This document shows, piece after piece, positions 45,413 through 56,817 of a stretch of 64,000 nucleotides of DNA; the stretch's first letter is position 1, and the number at the start of each line of letters is the position of its first letter. Location: assembly GCA_019925095.2 (NCBI GenBank), contig CM034394.1, positions 7,390,272 to 7,454,271 on the forward strand, read 5' to 3'. The notes under the pieces are model-generated. The model was given only the letters and a program-made list of their open reading frames with translations. It had not been told where the DNA came from and ran no database searches. This DNA is from Dendrolimus kikuchii. Lineage: Eukaryota > Arthropoda > Insecta > Lepidoptera > Lasiocampidae. The position numbers and the translations under genes were made by a program.

Positions 45413-45965
45413 TTTTTTTTTTTTTTGTTTTGAGGCGAGGGAAAATGCTTAACCGATTTACGCACAAACTGGGTCGTTGCTAGGGGAACGACACGCGTCG
45501 GTCGGGGGCGATAACACTGCAGCAATAGTATGCTCTTGGCAGCGCTCCGTCCGCGATCGACGTCACAGAATAGTGTGGAAGACTCCGAGCGTTGCTACAC
45601 GAGCGAGCAACCCCAATACCCACTAAAAACCCCCTCCTCCCTGACGACCCTGCGCTTTGTATGTGTTGGAAAGGCTGAGATTTAGAACATAGTTACGCCC
45701 AGCCGATCCAGCGCAATAAAGTGCCTGGAGTGTGCCCTGGGAGAACACACCCCACTTCGTTGTGCGGGGGTAGAAGATCCTTTGCTCTCATAGCAAGCTA
45801 AAGGCCCCCCGCGGTAAACGGAACCTAACTCAGGGAGGGAAGTAATGCGCGTACCTGCCTCTCCGGGTGCCAGCTGAAGGCCGGCGACCTCGAGAAGACG
45901 CATTGGCACGCGCTGCAGGACTTCTCTCCCTGTCTCGTTCTGCGGCCTCCTTTTCAATGTAAACC
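45413..45965 (-). mobile_element. GC-rich retroelement 3' fragment with poly(A)
   Basis: On the minus strand a GC-rich block (about 45965 to 45445) ends in an A-rich run (about 45413-45431 as T on the plus strand), as expected for a 5'-truncated retroelement. The minus-strand frame 45682-45957 (91 codons; LLEVAGLQLAPGEAG, SLPELGSVYRGG) is open but has no motif I can assign. It could be ORF1 sequence or open UTR. Confidence 0.45.
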
Positions 45966-46744
45966 AACACTAGCCAATTATTTACCCATGCCATATTCAA
46001 CCCGTAGAATATTTACTTAAATAGGTAGAATTAAAATAGTAGTAGACTCGGGCAATCTCGTTCGCCCGGGCTAAAAAAAAGTAAGAGAATCAGAATCAGA
46101 CCCTAATCAATGAATATCTTTTTTTTACTTATAAACGGGTAATTATCTGTCGTTTACCTAAGAGGAGCACAGATAAACGAAATCTGAATGATTAACGTAG
46201 GTTGTACCCAAAATATTCGACTAAAGAGGAGTTTATGGGTAAGATTTTCACTAACCAGCTTCATTAAATTTAAGAAATGATTATAAGTAAGGCCTCATAT
46301 GCCTAGCCGATTTCATTAACATTTTGGCATATATTTTGAAAACATGGACAGTTCGATTTTATTGGTGTAGACGATAAATAACGTTGTTTTATTTGTGAGA
46401 AAAAAAAAGCCTATCAGAAGTTCCATGCATAAAATATAATTTTGTTTTCACGAAAAATGTATTCACAAGCGAACAAAATACAATTTTTGTATACGCCTCA
46501 ACTTATTCGATTGTCCCTCGTAACTCTTTCCTCGGTTACAAATGGGATATGATCACTTATTTATGTATGTGTACGACGTTCATATAATATTAGGAAAACC
46601 TAGTTTTTATTTATGGGACAAAAATATGATTGATAACAACATTCAAATGCATTGAATAAAGATTTGGTACAACGAAGAGTTCTGTAGAGGCTCCTGTTTT
46701 TTTTTAAAGAGAAATTAATGTATATTACAAGTGTATTACAAGTA
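45966..46744. other. AT-rich, no gene
   Basis: CTCGTTCGCCCGGGC near 46055 is a small GC-rich scrap; nothing else. Confidence 0.4.
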
Positions 46745-46773
46745 TAATTACATATAATCGGATACAATACAAG
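46745..46773 (+). repeat. Repeat family H, left piece
   Basis: ATAATCGGATACAATACAAG, continuing at 50455 after the hAT element. AATACAAG is present on both sides. Confidence 0.75.
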
Positions 46774-49700
46774 CAGGACTGGGCAAAATACATGGTTTCC
46801 TTTAATTGAAATACAAATTACAAAATACTGTCTCGCATGTATTTAAAATACGAAATACAAAATACTTTTAAGTCAGGTATTTAAAATATAAAATACAAAA
46901 TACAGCATTTCAACTATATGTATTTAAAATACAAAATACAAATTACAAAATACAAAATACCGTCAGGTGTTAGGTTATGTAAATAAAATACTCACAAAAA
47001 TCAAATAATAATTATTATTAGGTCCCTTGCCTATGAAATTGCCGTTTTTTCTGAAATAAGTTAACCTAATTTTATTATATTTTTTTTTATTCTAATCTCC
47101 ACGGCCTTGAAGATAGGGACCTTTCCATCTTGTAAGTACGCGTAGATTTTGGTGGTTCCACCCGGATCTATGCGTTCTTATATCGGTCCCATGGCAGGGA
47201 ATGCGCAAGGACTGAAACAGCTCGCTTTTTTGAACACGTTCAGGAGGTGACCGACAAAGTTTTTGGGCAGTATCTTTCAGCAGAGGTAGTCATACTCGGG
47301 AATTTTAATGCTCATCACGCTGAGTAGTTGAGTTCCGTGAGAACTGCTCTGCCAGGGACTACTGCCTACGATTTTGCTCTCGCCCATGGATTCGCTCAGG
47401 TGATTACGGAGTTTACCCGAATACCGAATAGTGTGGATCATGAGCCTTCTTTGCTGGATCTTCTGCTGACCACACACCCGGAGAAATACCAGATCTCCAT
47501 CAGTGCTCTACTGGGAACCTCTGATCATTGTCTGGTATCTTCGGTGGTGCCCCTTCCTATTCCCGATCGGACTCGTCCCGGTGGACGACGGAAGGTGTGG
47601 CGATACAAGTCAGCAAGTTGGGATGGACTCCGGGAATTCTATGCATCCTACCCATGGAGGCAGTTATGTTACTCGTCGGAAGATTCTGATGCGAGCACAG
47701 ACTCGATCGCCGATGTAATACTGCAGGGAATAGAATGTTTAATTCCAAACTCAACTGTACCTATAGGTGGTACGAGTAAACCACCATGGTTCGATAAGTC
47801 CAGCAGTGAGGCTGTAAAGCTAAAGCAACAGGCTTACCGAGCCTGGACTGCAGCGCGGGCTCGTCAGGATCCAAGTTCCTCTGACCTGAAAAAGAGGTAC
47901 AATTCCGCCCCCAGGTCCCTAAAAAAACAGCGTAAAATTCGATTACATCGACAGAATTGGTGAGCGCCTCTCTAGCTACTCTTCTGGGACTAGACCTTTT
48001 TGGGCCCTCACCAAAGCTGTCCAAGGAAACTTGTCGGGCGTCTCTTCCACCTCTGCGCACAGTGGAAGACCGTCTGGTACACGCCACCAAAGATAAAGTC
48101 AATCTTCTGCGTGAAATCTTTGCGGCCAATTCAACTCTTGAGACATAGGAGAAACTCCACCTACAATCCCTGTGTGAGTCTAGAATGTCGGAGGTGCGCT
48201 TTACTCAAAAAGCAGTCCGATGTGCTCTCTTCTCCCTCGACGTCAAAAAGTCTTCTGGCCCTGATGGCATTCTTGCCATTGTGCTGCAGACGTGTTTAGC
48301 TGAACTGTCCCCAGCCAGTCCTTGCCTGACGTTTCACTCTCTCTTACTACAAGGGTTGTGTCCTTGCTTCGTGGAAGATTGCCCACGTGCACCTTGTCCC
48401 CAAAAAAGGGTATGTAACAGACACGTCGAATAGGCCTATAGCAATAACCTTTTTGCTCTCAATAGTGATGGAGCGCATTATCAACGCGCAGCTCCTGTGT
48501 TACGTCGAAGATTACCAGCTGCTAAACGATCGGCAATACGGCTTCCGTCACAGACGCTCAGCTCAAGATCTCTTGGTTTACCTAACCCACCGTTGGGCTG
48601 AAGCCATTGAGAGCAAAGGGGAAGCACTGGCAGTTAGTCTAGAATTCTAGATATTGCTAAGGCCTTCGACCGGATCTGGCACAGGGCTCTTCTATCGGAG
48701 CGGCCATCGTATGAAATACCCGAAGGGCCTTGCACCTGGCTATCCATCTCTTTTGATGAGCGCAGCATTCAAGTCGTTGTCGACGGTTGTTGCTCAAGTT
48801 TCAAGCCCATCAACGCTGGTGTGCCCCAGGGTTGTGTGCTATCGCCAACGTTGTTCATCTTACATATCATTGATATGTTGTCTATTCGCAACATTCATTC
48901 CAATGCGGATGACAGCACAGGCGATGCGCAGTACTCTGGTCGTGCAAACGTCCCTCGATCATTTGTGGAGGAAAGTTGGGTTAGACTTGTATCTGACGTA
49001 GAGTATTCCTTAGAGAGAGTCTCTGAATGGGGGAGACAAAACTTTGTCCATTTCAACCCCAAGAAGACATAGGTCTACGTATTCTCTGCCAAAAAAACTC
49101 CATTCGAGCAATCGCTTCAGTTCCAAGGAACTCCCCTTACCGCCTCCAAGAGTATTGGGATCTTCAGTGTTGACATCGCGAACGATGTTCAAGGGCCATC
49201 TTGAAGGCAAGGCGAAACTCGCCTCTAAGAAGCTGGGAATGTTAAACCCGTCCAAGCAGTACTTCACACCGCGGCAACGCTTTGTGCTTTGTAAAACCCA
49301 GGTGAGCCCGCATATGGAGTACTGCTCACACTTTTGGGCTGGAGCACCTGGCTACCAACTCGATCCCCTAGACTGTATTCAACGTCGAGCCGTTTACGTT
49401 GTTGATGATCCCATACTCACAGATGGTCTAGATACGCTTGGCCTTATGAGAGACTTCGCTCTCTCTACGTATTCTACTGACTGTATAACGGGGAGTATTC
49501 GGAAGAACTGTATAGAATGGTGTATTCGTCCTCTTTCTACCACCGAACCGCTCACCATGTGTTGGGATTTCACCCCCACTTCCTTAAGCCGCTTCGCTCA
49601 TGTACGCAACGGTTCTGTAGAACCTTTTTCCTGCATACCGTGGGGATTTGGAATGAGCTCCCAGCCGAGGTTTTTCCACAGCGCTACGATATGGAGTTTT

Positions 49701-50454
49701 TCAAAAAGGGTGTCATAAAATTTCTTCGAGGCTGGCAGCGGGTTGATGAAATCTCTGGTGTTGCAAATGTCCATAAGCGACAGTAACCGCTTTCCATCAG
49801 GTGGGCCGTCAGCCTGTCTGTTGTACTCCAGCTATAAAGAAAGGTCGAAATTTCCAGAATGGAAGCGGGCAAACCAATAACAAGTGGTACGTTCATTGTA
49901 GTGTTCGCTCATAAAGGTTGTTGATGTTGATTGTCACTCTTGCCGCGTTGCTGCCACGACGGTACTCTTATTCCATAATTACTCGAATTTTTAACTATCC
50001 ATGATGATGAAAAAGATTCAAATGCGAAGAAAACATAACACTTATCAATAAACAAAGGACTAATTTAAAAAAAAGAATTTCATGTTTTCAAAGTAAAATT
50101 AATTTGAAATTATATATCTTAGCGAAACAAAAATATTTCTTTTAAATGGCCAGTACTGCAGAACTTACCTAATATTTAGCGGTCACCATTTTCTTATGAA
50201 ACTTATGAAAGCTATCGAGCGCTATTTTCTGAAGAACACACCCATCAATAAGGTAGCTAAATGTATTTTGTGAAATGTATTTTGCAACCATAAGTATTTG
50301 AAATACTAATTACAAAATACCTCAGCGTCATGTATTTGAAATACTAATTACAAATTACATTTTTAAGAAGTAATTGAAATACAAATACAAAATACGTATT
50401 TGTATTTCAATTACGTATTTCAATTACAAGTATTTCAAATACTGCCCAACCCTG
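46774..50454. mobile_element. hAT-type element carrying a LINE remnant
   Basis: A 3681-bp unit with termini CAGGACTGGGCA and (reverse) CAGGGTTGGGCA, flanked by exact AATACAAG duplications (46766-46773 and 50455-50462). The 8-bp duplication and CAGGG-TGGGC ends place it in the hAT superfamily. Both subterminal regions (46800-46970 and 50265-50445) are packed with AAATACAAAATAC and TATTTGAAATAC motifs, probably transposase binding sites. No hAT transposase frame is visible. Most of the interior is a decayed LINE (47095-49835), leaving about 940 bp of hAT sequence. The intact relative at 32385-32405 provides the empty site. Confidence 0.88.
47095..49835 (+). pseudogene. Decayed jockey/CR1-type LINE ORF2 inside the hAT element
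   Basis: The pieces lie in order across several frames. The endonuclease reads GNFNAHHAE followed by TAG where W is usual (about 47325), then LLTTHPEKYQISISALLGTS with SDHCLV (47328-47963). The RT reads KKSSGPDGILA (about 48248), NRPIAITFLLSIVMERII (about 48430) and RQYGFRHRRSAQDLLVYLTH. It continues with AKAFDRIWHRALL, then GVPQGCVLSPTLFILH (about 48818) and NADDSTGDA in place of YADD. The C-terminal region reads FTPRQRFVLCKTQVSPHMEY and FFLHTVGIWNELPAEVFPQR, ending GVANVHKRQ (49786). At least five frameshifts or stops, and the catalytic Tyr is Asn: clearly dead. The last ~70 bp equal the tail of SINE family S. Confidence 0.88.
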
Positions 50455-50645
50455 AATACAAGAAAACTTAACTTATTTGTATTGTATTCTACTCATAGTC
50501 TCTCAAGACTATAAGTAGAATACTGAGCCTAGATCACCGTCTTCTATGGGTAAGGTGCCCAGAAGGCTGGATACGTTTCCTCGCTGGATCGCCATACTGA
50601 TCCGTTGGCCGAGGTAAGCACCAGCCCTCTGATCACCTGAAGAGT
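50455..50645 (+). repeat. Repeat family H, right piece
   Basis: Continues from 46773: AATACAAGAAAACTTAAC, the ATTCTACTCATAGTC / GACTATAAGTAGAAT hairpin, CACCGTCTTCTATGGGTAAG and GCACCAGCCCTCTGATCACC. Confidence 0.8.
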
Positions 50646-51475
50646 CAATGAGACGTTTCAATAAATTTTGGTATTTAACTACAAAACCATTAAAGAATTT
50701 TTTTAAAGTATTAAAGAATTTGTTGGTCGCCAGTTATAAGCTAAACAAGTACAATATGCAATAGTGCTTAATTTAACATTATCCGACAATAATTACTCCG
50801 CGTACTAGTTCTTAACTGCGTTACGGCAGAGTAAGATCACGGCCCGTAAGTTGAAAATATCCAAAATATAGATTTTTGTTTCGAACTACCTTTGAAATAA
50901 TTTGTAAGCACACAAAAAAATGAGTTCGTACATTAACAATTAGACAGTATATGTAAAGAATACAGAGCCAGCAACATTATTTGTTAGGTAAAAATAAATA
51001 TACATATATGTTTTGTTTATATTACACATATACATCTATTTCCTGCAGTATTGATAAATACATAATAACTATATTAAAATATATAATATAATTAAATACA
51101 AATTTGGTATGAAGTAATATATATTAAACATTTGCATCATAAGAATAAATAGATTTTTTTGTTTTGTTTTTATATGTATATTATATGTTTATTGTATATA
51201 TACAAATTCTTATTTGTCAAAATATTTGTAAAGCTTTACAAGCATGAATTTTTCAGAACTTTCCACCTCATAATTTAGTCAGAGGAGGGGATACAAATTT
51301 CATGATTTAAAGAGCTTTTATCTCGTCATCTATTGACTCAAAATAAAATAGTTAACGAACATTTTTATGCTTTTTCGAAATCTAACTGGTGATTTCCTAT
51401 ATGACTATGTATTTAAGTATAATTTGTACATACATACATTTCTACCCGCAATCTGTATTTTATTCTCAACTAGCT
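50646..51475. other. Very AT-rich, no gene
   Basis: No supported feature. Confidence 0.45.
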
Positions 51476-51690
51476 GCGCCCGCCACTTCGTCAGCGTAGA
51501 GTTCTTTCGCGGAACCCTAAAAAAGTAACCTAAATTACTTCTTATAACATCAGCTATCTGCCAGTGAAAGTCCTGTCTCAATCGGTCTAACCGTTTCAGA
51601 GATTAGCCGGAACATACAGACAGACAAACAAATATTTTAAAAATTGATTTTTGATATAAGTACAGTATATACTTTTAGTAAATTAGTAAT
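51476..51690 (-). mobile_element. Helitron 3' portion, reference copy
   Basis: On the minus strand it ends AAGTGGCGGGCGCAGCTAG|T. It includes CAATCGGTCTAACCG, CAGACAGACAAAC and the TATATACTTTTAG end. It is colinear with 35257-35540 apart from the hairpin there. Confidence 0.7.
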
Positions 51691-52249
51691 AGTAATCACG
51701 ATAATGATTCCAGCATGACTACCTCATCAAAAGTGAGTGATTTACCATAGCATTTTCTTTAAATAAGTGAGGCGATAAAACCAGTTAAAAGCAACATTAG
51801 CCCAGATGTTTATTCATTTAAGCAAAACCCTCATTTTCATGACCCAACGCAGCGTATCTAAACTTTTGTACAACTGATACGAGGTAGTTTATGTGCTTCA
51901 TTTTTCATATATAAAATACTGAAATAAAAATCCTCATTCGCACATAAATAAGTTACTGTCCTCATTTAACAAGGGACGGGTTGAACCGTACCAATTATGA
52001 CGTACAAATTATTCATATTTATACTCAACAAGGGATGTGCCCACTGAAAAATTATGCGCATAATTATACGTTCAGCTTAGATAAGGGCTCACAATAATAA
52101 TAGCACGTGAAATAAATACTATCTCTTCATTTCACTAAGGATTTTTATGCGGCGTCGCCAGGGTTAAATTTAGATAGACCTATGAAAATTAGTCGATCTT
52201 GTGTGTATATACTATCATAGATAAATAATCTTACGTAGTAGAAGCCTTT
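51691..52249. other. AT-rich, no gene
   Basis: AATGATTCCAGCATGACTACC near 51703 is the same short motif seen at the end of the R1-like 3' UTRs (32155 and 7290). Confidence 0.35.
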
Positions 52250-52800
52250 CAACATCCCTCCGCAGCATGATGAGGCGCCGCAGGACCGTAGCTTTGGGTA
52301 TGGCTGCCGTGATGCCTCGATGCAAGCCGACAAGGCCGGGTGTCATTGGGTGTGGTACACCGGGAGGGTGGAATCTTGAATTCAGCTCTTAGAGCAGGCT
52401 CGATCGTTGTGATAACACGCTATCACAGAATATCGGCGTGAAACTGTTAGCTTTGTAATAGGATAAGCAAAATAGTATTATATAAAGTGGACAATAAGGA
52501 AGAAATGTTTAGAAATCAAAATTGTATTTTAGACACACATGTATTAAAAACTAAATAAATTGGCAACAAAGAAATGAAAGAGAAAAAATAAAATGAATAA
52601 TAAAAAATTAAAACATAAAAACATGCACATAATATATACCCTGACAAGCGTGTGCGTCAGGAGAAGGAGAAAAAAAACTGTTAGCTTTGAGCTGGTCGTG
52701 TTTTGTGCGACGAGTGAGAGTTGCGATGGCCTACTTCCCCCTCCCATCTTCCCTATGCCATCCTAAAGGCTGGCAACGGGAATTTTGTTTTTATTAGAAA
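52250..52800 (+). mobile_element. R1-like LINE 3' UTR
   Basis: CAGCATGATGAGGCGCCGC, GGTGTGGTACACCGGGAGGG, CAGCTCTTAGAGCAGGCTCG, then TTAGCTTTGAGCTGGTCGTG and a CCCCCTCCCATC stretch. The second half matches 29700-29830. The two halves are separated by an AT-rich ~200-bp segment (52450-52670) that may be an insertion. The minus-strand frame 52145-52333 is a shadow. Confidence 0.5.
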
Positions 52801-53635
52801 CAAATTCTACGGACTCTTGTTCCGTACTTTTTTTTTACATTACTTTAATTAGTCTATTATAACACTTACTATTATATTATTGTATATCTTTTATTATGTA
52901 TGTTGTCACTAGAATGAACTCAAACTGCACGCTAATAAATTATTTTGAATAAGTTCCTTGTCCAAATCCAACCCAAAGGTCCAATCCAGGCAATCCAAAG
53001 GTTGCCTAGAAGAGATTACTTTAAGCATCTTTTTAATTTTAGGACACGAAAATGTGTTACTGTTTTTAATTTGGTGTACAATAAAGAGTATTGTTGTTTA
53101 GTTTTAGAACACGCTATATTTTTATTGTGTTTTGTGTGCGACATCTTATTTTTAAATCTGTTGATGCATTGAGGTGTACCTAAATATTAGTAACTATTAT
53201 TTTTCCATGCTATTACTAATTCTGAGTCTACTTATTCTAGTGTGGGGTGTAACTGTTACGTGTTTATGTGATGAGGAGAGTGTAATAAGCGATGGTAACC
53301 ATTTTGCATTATATGGCTCGTCTGCTTGTTAGCCACTTTCGCAATATTTAAAAAGAAATAACAATCAAATAAAGTGAAATTTATTTGCGTAAGAACTGGT
53401 GAATCAATTTGTCCATCGTTACCAGTTAAGTCCCACTGTCTATATTGCTAAACAGTTCTATTTGTCTATAGCATAATATCAATATTATTATTTAAGCCTT
53501 GTACAAAATTACATAACTTTTCTTTCACTTTTAGCGTTCAATACGCAGTGCCTGGATGTGAATATTTGTAATATCGTAAGGTGTAAGTAAACCAAGAAAA
53601 TAAAAAGCGTTTACGTTCCTAAAATATCCCTACTT
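52801..53635. other. Spacer with LINE 3' UTR scrap
   Basis: 52995-53095 (GGTTGCCTAGAAGAGATTAC ... GGTGTACAATAAAG) resembles the UTR end at 43848-43950. 53287-53332 is a scrap of the family S tail. The 75-codon frame 52945-53172 is UTR, not a gene. Confidence 0.45.
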
Positions 53636-53878
53636 CTAAGCAATTTTCCAAGAGGATTGCGGCCTTTGCATTTCTCGCTTGTACAACTCGATGCATATAT
53701 TCTGCACCATCTTGTCATCGGTATATAACTTGTAGTTCAATATAAATAAGGTTCAAAATATTTTGAAGTGTTGTTACATGTGATGTGTTAGAATGGACAG
53801 CGAGCATTTCACGGCCAATGCACTGACTAGCCTCGACGGCCACCACATGATCAATATCCACGTAATGGTGCATACAGA
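53636..53878 (-). pseudogene. Decayed coding fragment of unknown family
   Basis: On the minus strand a good-looking frame starts at 53876, right after TTCAG, which could be a splice acceptor. It reads HHYVDIDHVVAVEASQCIG and later HVTTLQNILNLIYIELQ, stopping at TGA (53715-53717). An overlapping second frame continues with YTDDKMVQNICIELYKREMQ and RPQSSWKIA to TAG (53636-53638). Together they look like one protein of about 80 residues broken by a single-base deletion near 53725. The GC content and amino acid mix differ from the AT-rich flanks. I cannot name the family. It may be a degenerate host exon, or a captured or transposon-derived piece. Confidence 0.5.
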
Positions 53879-54954
53879 CTGAATTATGTATTTAATTTAA
53901 ACATATTAAGTCTACTATAAGCGCATTGAATGCTCACTTTCGAATTTTGAAGCAAAAGCAAATCGTCCAGTAAAAAAACGTATTTTTGCAAAAGTTCCTA
54001 AACGCCTCTTTTGTATGGGAGCCATAAGCTATATATTTTTTTCAGTTTTTATATAGAAAACATTGTTTAATCTTTCAATCAGTCATTTATTATATTTAAA
54101 TCATATATTTTGAATTCAATCAGTCAAGAACTCAAGGGCTATGATAAGTTGTTTCCAATTATAATATAAACAGAATATCGGAATTATATCAATAAGTTTT
54201 GACAATTGTTATGTAAGTAAACCAATGCATAGGTACTAGTATAACTCAAAAACCAAACTAGCCGTTAAGACAATACATTTCAAACAGGACAGCGGAGTGT
54301 AATTATAAAGGTACATAACACAAGAAAGGAAATTCCTGATTTTGCGATATTAACGGTTTTAATGAAGATATATTCTGTTGTTCATTGCAGCTTTGTAACC
54401 CAGAGTTGTTTAAATTTAAAAACATTACAAAATAATATAAACCTATAAGGATATAGTAGGCAGATGTCAACACTGCCACCATAGTGCTTTGCACTCAAAA
54501 ACTCACGGTATTAATTTCTTAATTAAGATTCTCTCTTCGTCAATGGCAGTAGGTAGCTGAATAAAGCTATAGTATGTACTACTTTTTATTTCCTTTTGAT
54601 CTGAACCTAATATACATGCGCTTTTATAGATGCTATGGCGTGTAAATTATTCTTCGTCTATTATTTGACGTGCTCTATCTAAGAGGGTGGCGCAATCTTG
54701 CCTTTATTTTTCAATAATTAAACTGATATTTTCTTTTACCGTATTTGATTGAAGTCTATTGCTTTGTATAACTACGGAAGAACAATAGGTAGGCATAACA
54801 ATCGTCCATAGAACGTACTTTTAAAACATTTTGCACGTACACACACACATACACTCATGCATTCATCTTTTGTTCTAATATTGTATTTCTGTGTCTTAAC
54901 TGTGGAAGCCTAAACTTAAGTTAATCTTAAGAATCTTATATTTTTGGTAGCCAT
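53879..54954. other. AT-rich, no further exon found
   Basis: I looked here for an exon preceding the fragment at 53636 and found none. The 63-codon frame 54303-54494 has no motif. Confidence 0.4.
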
Positions 54955-55080
54955 AGAGTGGAGCACTGGTGACCTGTCATACAGATTTCTTATAAATCTA
55001 TTTCAGGCACCAGTCTCACACAGCAGGTTTCTTAGTGAATCTGTTGTGTTAGAGAAATAAATAAAGTTTTATTATTATTA
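54955..55080 (+). mobile_element. LINE 3' end with AATAAA and (ATT)n tail
   Basis: GGAGCACTGGTGACCTGTC to GAGAAATAAATAAAG and ATTATTATTA. A polyadenylation-like motif followed by a trinucleotide tail suggests a LINE 3' terminus. Clade unknown. Confidence 0.45.
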
Positions 55081-55708
55081 GTCTTTCGAGAGCACGGGTC
55101 ATAAAAATGGCCCGGACATTTGGAGGGCTTGTTTGAGTTATGGGAAGGCCAACACGTAGAGGCCCCTTAGACAGATTTAATGTAAATGTGGCGTAACACT
55201 GACTGGCGATTATTCCTGTCTACACCATATATAATGCACCCAAGGACAAGCCCCGGCCAGTGGAGGACTATTGTGGGAAATGAGGACAAAAGTACCGGGC
55301 TATTGGGGTGAACTGCTAGTGGTACTAGGGGTCTGGGAATATGGGGACTATGGCGTCTGCCCGTCGCAATGTTCAGGGAACATGGAAAAATGGGCAGACG
55401 GTGACTCGCCACTCCCTGCATGGGCCCCAAAAAATGCCATAAAGACAGGGGCAACATGGGTGTGAGTGGCTAAGGAGTGTAGAGAGGTGGGCTGCAGGTT
55501 CACCGAAGCTACTTCTGACGTGATGCCATTTATCACTTCCACCCCTGGAGCTTGAGTCTTAGCTCTAGCGATGTCCACTCCGTGCCGGCCGGTTAAGGCA
55601 AGCCCGGAGGCGGGGGCCTTGCCTTGGCCCCTGGAGTCAGGTACGAGGTGTCGCTATTTACTTCGCCACAAAGCCCCCCCTGCGGGTTATTATTATTATT
55701 ATTATATT
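55081..55708. mobile_element. GC-rich repeat block bounded by (TTA)n
   Basis: A GC-rich ~600-bp block with ATTATTATTA on the left and TTATTATTATTATTA on the right, as if inserted into, or ending in, a trinucleotide run. Phrases such as TGGCGTAACACTGACTGGCG and GGCAAGCCCGGAGGCGGGGG are familiar from lepidopteran retroelements. The 64-96 codon frames on both strands have no motifs. Confidence 0.4.
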
Positions 55709-56420
55709 ATTTTAAATGCTTTATAACTAAATTGTTCCATAGATTATTTTCTTCTTGTTTTTAACGTGTTTTTTAATATAAAATTATTTTCCATCAAATT
55801 AGTCAATAACTGAAAGATTTTTTTTTAAATTTTTATGTAATATAAACGTAGGAATGAATCGTATGTAAACTTTATTAATCAATGTTTGAGATGAAAGGGT
55901 AAGCACCTTACACAATTTGCAGTATATCCTTTGATAGCTTATATGAGCCAGGCACCTGTATCACACTCTCACATCTTCTAATATAATTATTTACACAAGT
56001 CGCGGCGCGGTAGATTAATTTTGAGCTCTTATTTAGAGTAGAACTTTTTAGTTCGTATACGTGCGAAGCGGGTGAGTTTTGCAACGTCTCTTTTTGGAAC
56101 GGAAGCGGGTAGGAGGGGGAGATTTTGAGTAGGGAAACAGAAAGAAGCGAACGATTACAATAAATGGTGCGTACACAATGAAATATTGTTATTGCAAAAA
56201 ACTGACCTAATTATAAGGCAAAAATTGTAAGTAGCTTCTTTTATACATAGGAATTAAAATATTTAAGCAACGCTTAAAATTATGTATAACTTACTAACCA
56301 AAACTTCCTATATAAACTTTGACTTTCAAACAATTTCAATTCGAGAAAAGAAAAATTCAAAGCTTTGCCAAATTTTGAATTCATAAATTGTTAACAGCTA
56401 GGCTGAGAGAAATCTAATAT
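55709..56420. other. AT-rich, no gene
   Basis: A CCTATATAAAC motif near 56309 (plus strand) resembles a TATA box, but no reading frame follows. Confidence 0.35.
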
Positions 56421-56426
56421 TTTATT
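56421..56426 (-). terminator. AATAAA poly(A) signal of the candidate gene
   Basis: AATAAA on the minus strand, 51 bases past the stop codon at 56478. AATAAA is common by chance in AT-rich DNA. Confidence 0.3.
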
Positions 56427-56477
56427 GGTGTAACCGACAGAAAACTGAAGGATTTGACTAAGATTGAAATATTTTCA

Positions 56478-56738
56478 TCAGCGAAGTTTCCGATATCGCG
56501 CTGTAAATTGAGTTATCGAATAGACATTACAACTTTTTACTCGAGGAAATTTTGTTAAAAAGTTGGAAAGTGCTTTAGAATTGCTTTGTTCATCAATATT
56601 GGAAGCACAATTATTTTCATGAGATGCTGATTTGAATTGGTGAACTTGTAAATTACTTTTTGAAACTTTTGGTTTTGAAAAATGCTGCCTTTTTATCGTC
56701 GCTACAATAATAACTTTCTTTTGGAGTACAGCAAACAT
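56478..56738 (-). CDS. Possible compact gene: 86-codon basic protein, unknown function
   Basis: A single frame of 86 codons with one Met, rich in Lys/Arg, Ser and Asn (SKPKVSKSNLQVHQFKSASH). No signal peptide; a short hydrophobic patch sits at the start (VLQKKVIIVATIK). A TATAAATA box lies 33 bases upstream of the ATG and AATAAA 51 bases past the stop, so promoter, ORF and poly(A) signal fit in about 350 bp. The TATA distance would put the start of transcription almost at the ATG, leaving little or no leader, which is odd. No transposon motif is present. A family S scrap (56818-56870) lies just upstream. It could still be a chance frame; I cannot assign a family. Confidence 0.35.
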   Translation of the reverse strand: MFAVLQKKVIIVATIKRQHFSKPKVSKSNLQVHQFKSASHENNCASNIDEQSNSKALSNFLTKFPRVKSCNVYSITQFTARYRKLR

Positions 56739-56763
56739 CCTAACGAACGGCTTTAGAGGGGAG

Positions 56764-56771
56764 TATTTATA
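56764..56771 (-). promoter_or_regulatory. TATA box candidate
   Basis: TATAAATA on the minus strand, followed by a C-rich CTCCCCTC and then the ATG. TGACGTAGC and TGACATCA-like motifs occur within 50 bp upstream. Meaningful only if the ORF is real. Confidence 0.3.
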
Positions 56772-56817
56772 GAGATGACGTAGCTAAGAAAGGAGGTTGG
56801 TTATCAGTATGACATCA

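Noticed and set aside
45682..45957. A 91-residue host protein on the minus strand
   Set aside because: GC-rich block ends in a poly(A) run like a retroelement; no start context, domain or splice sites.
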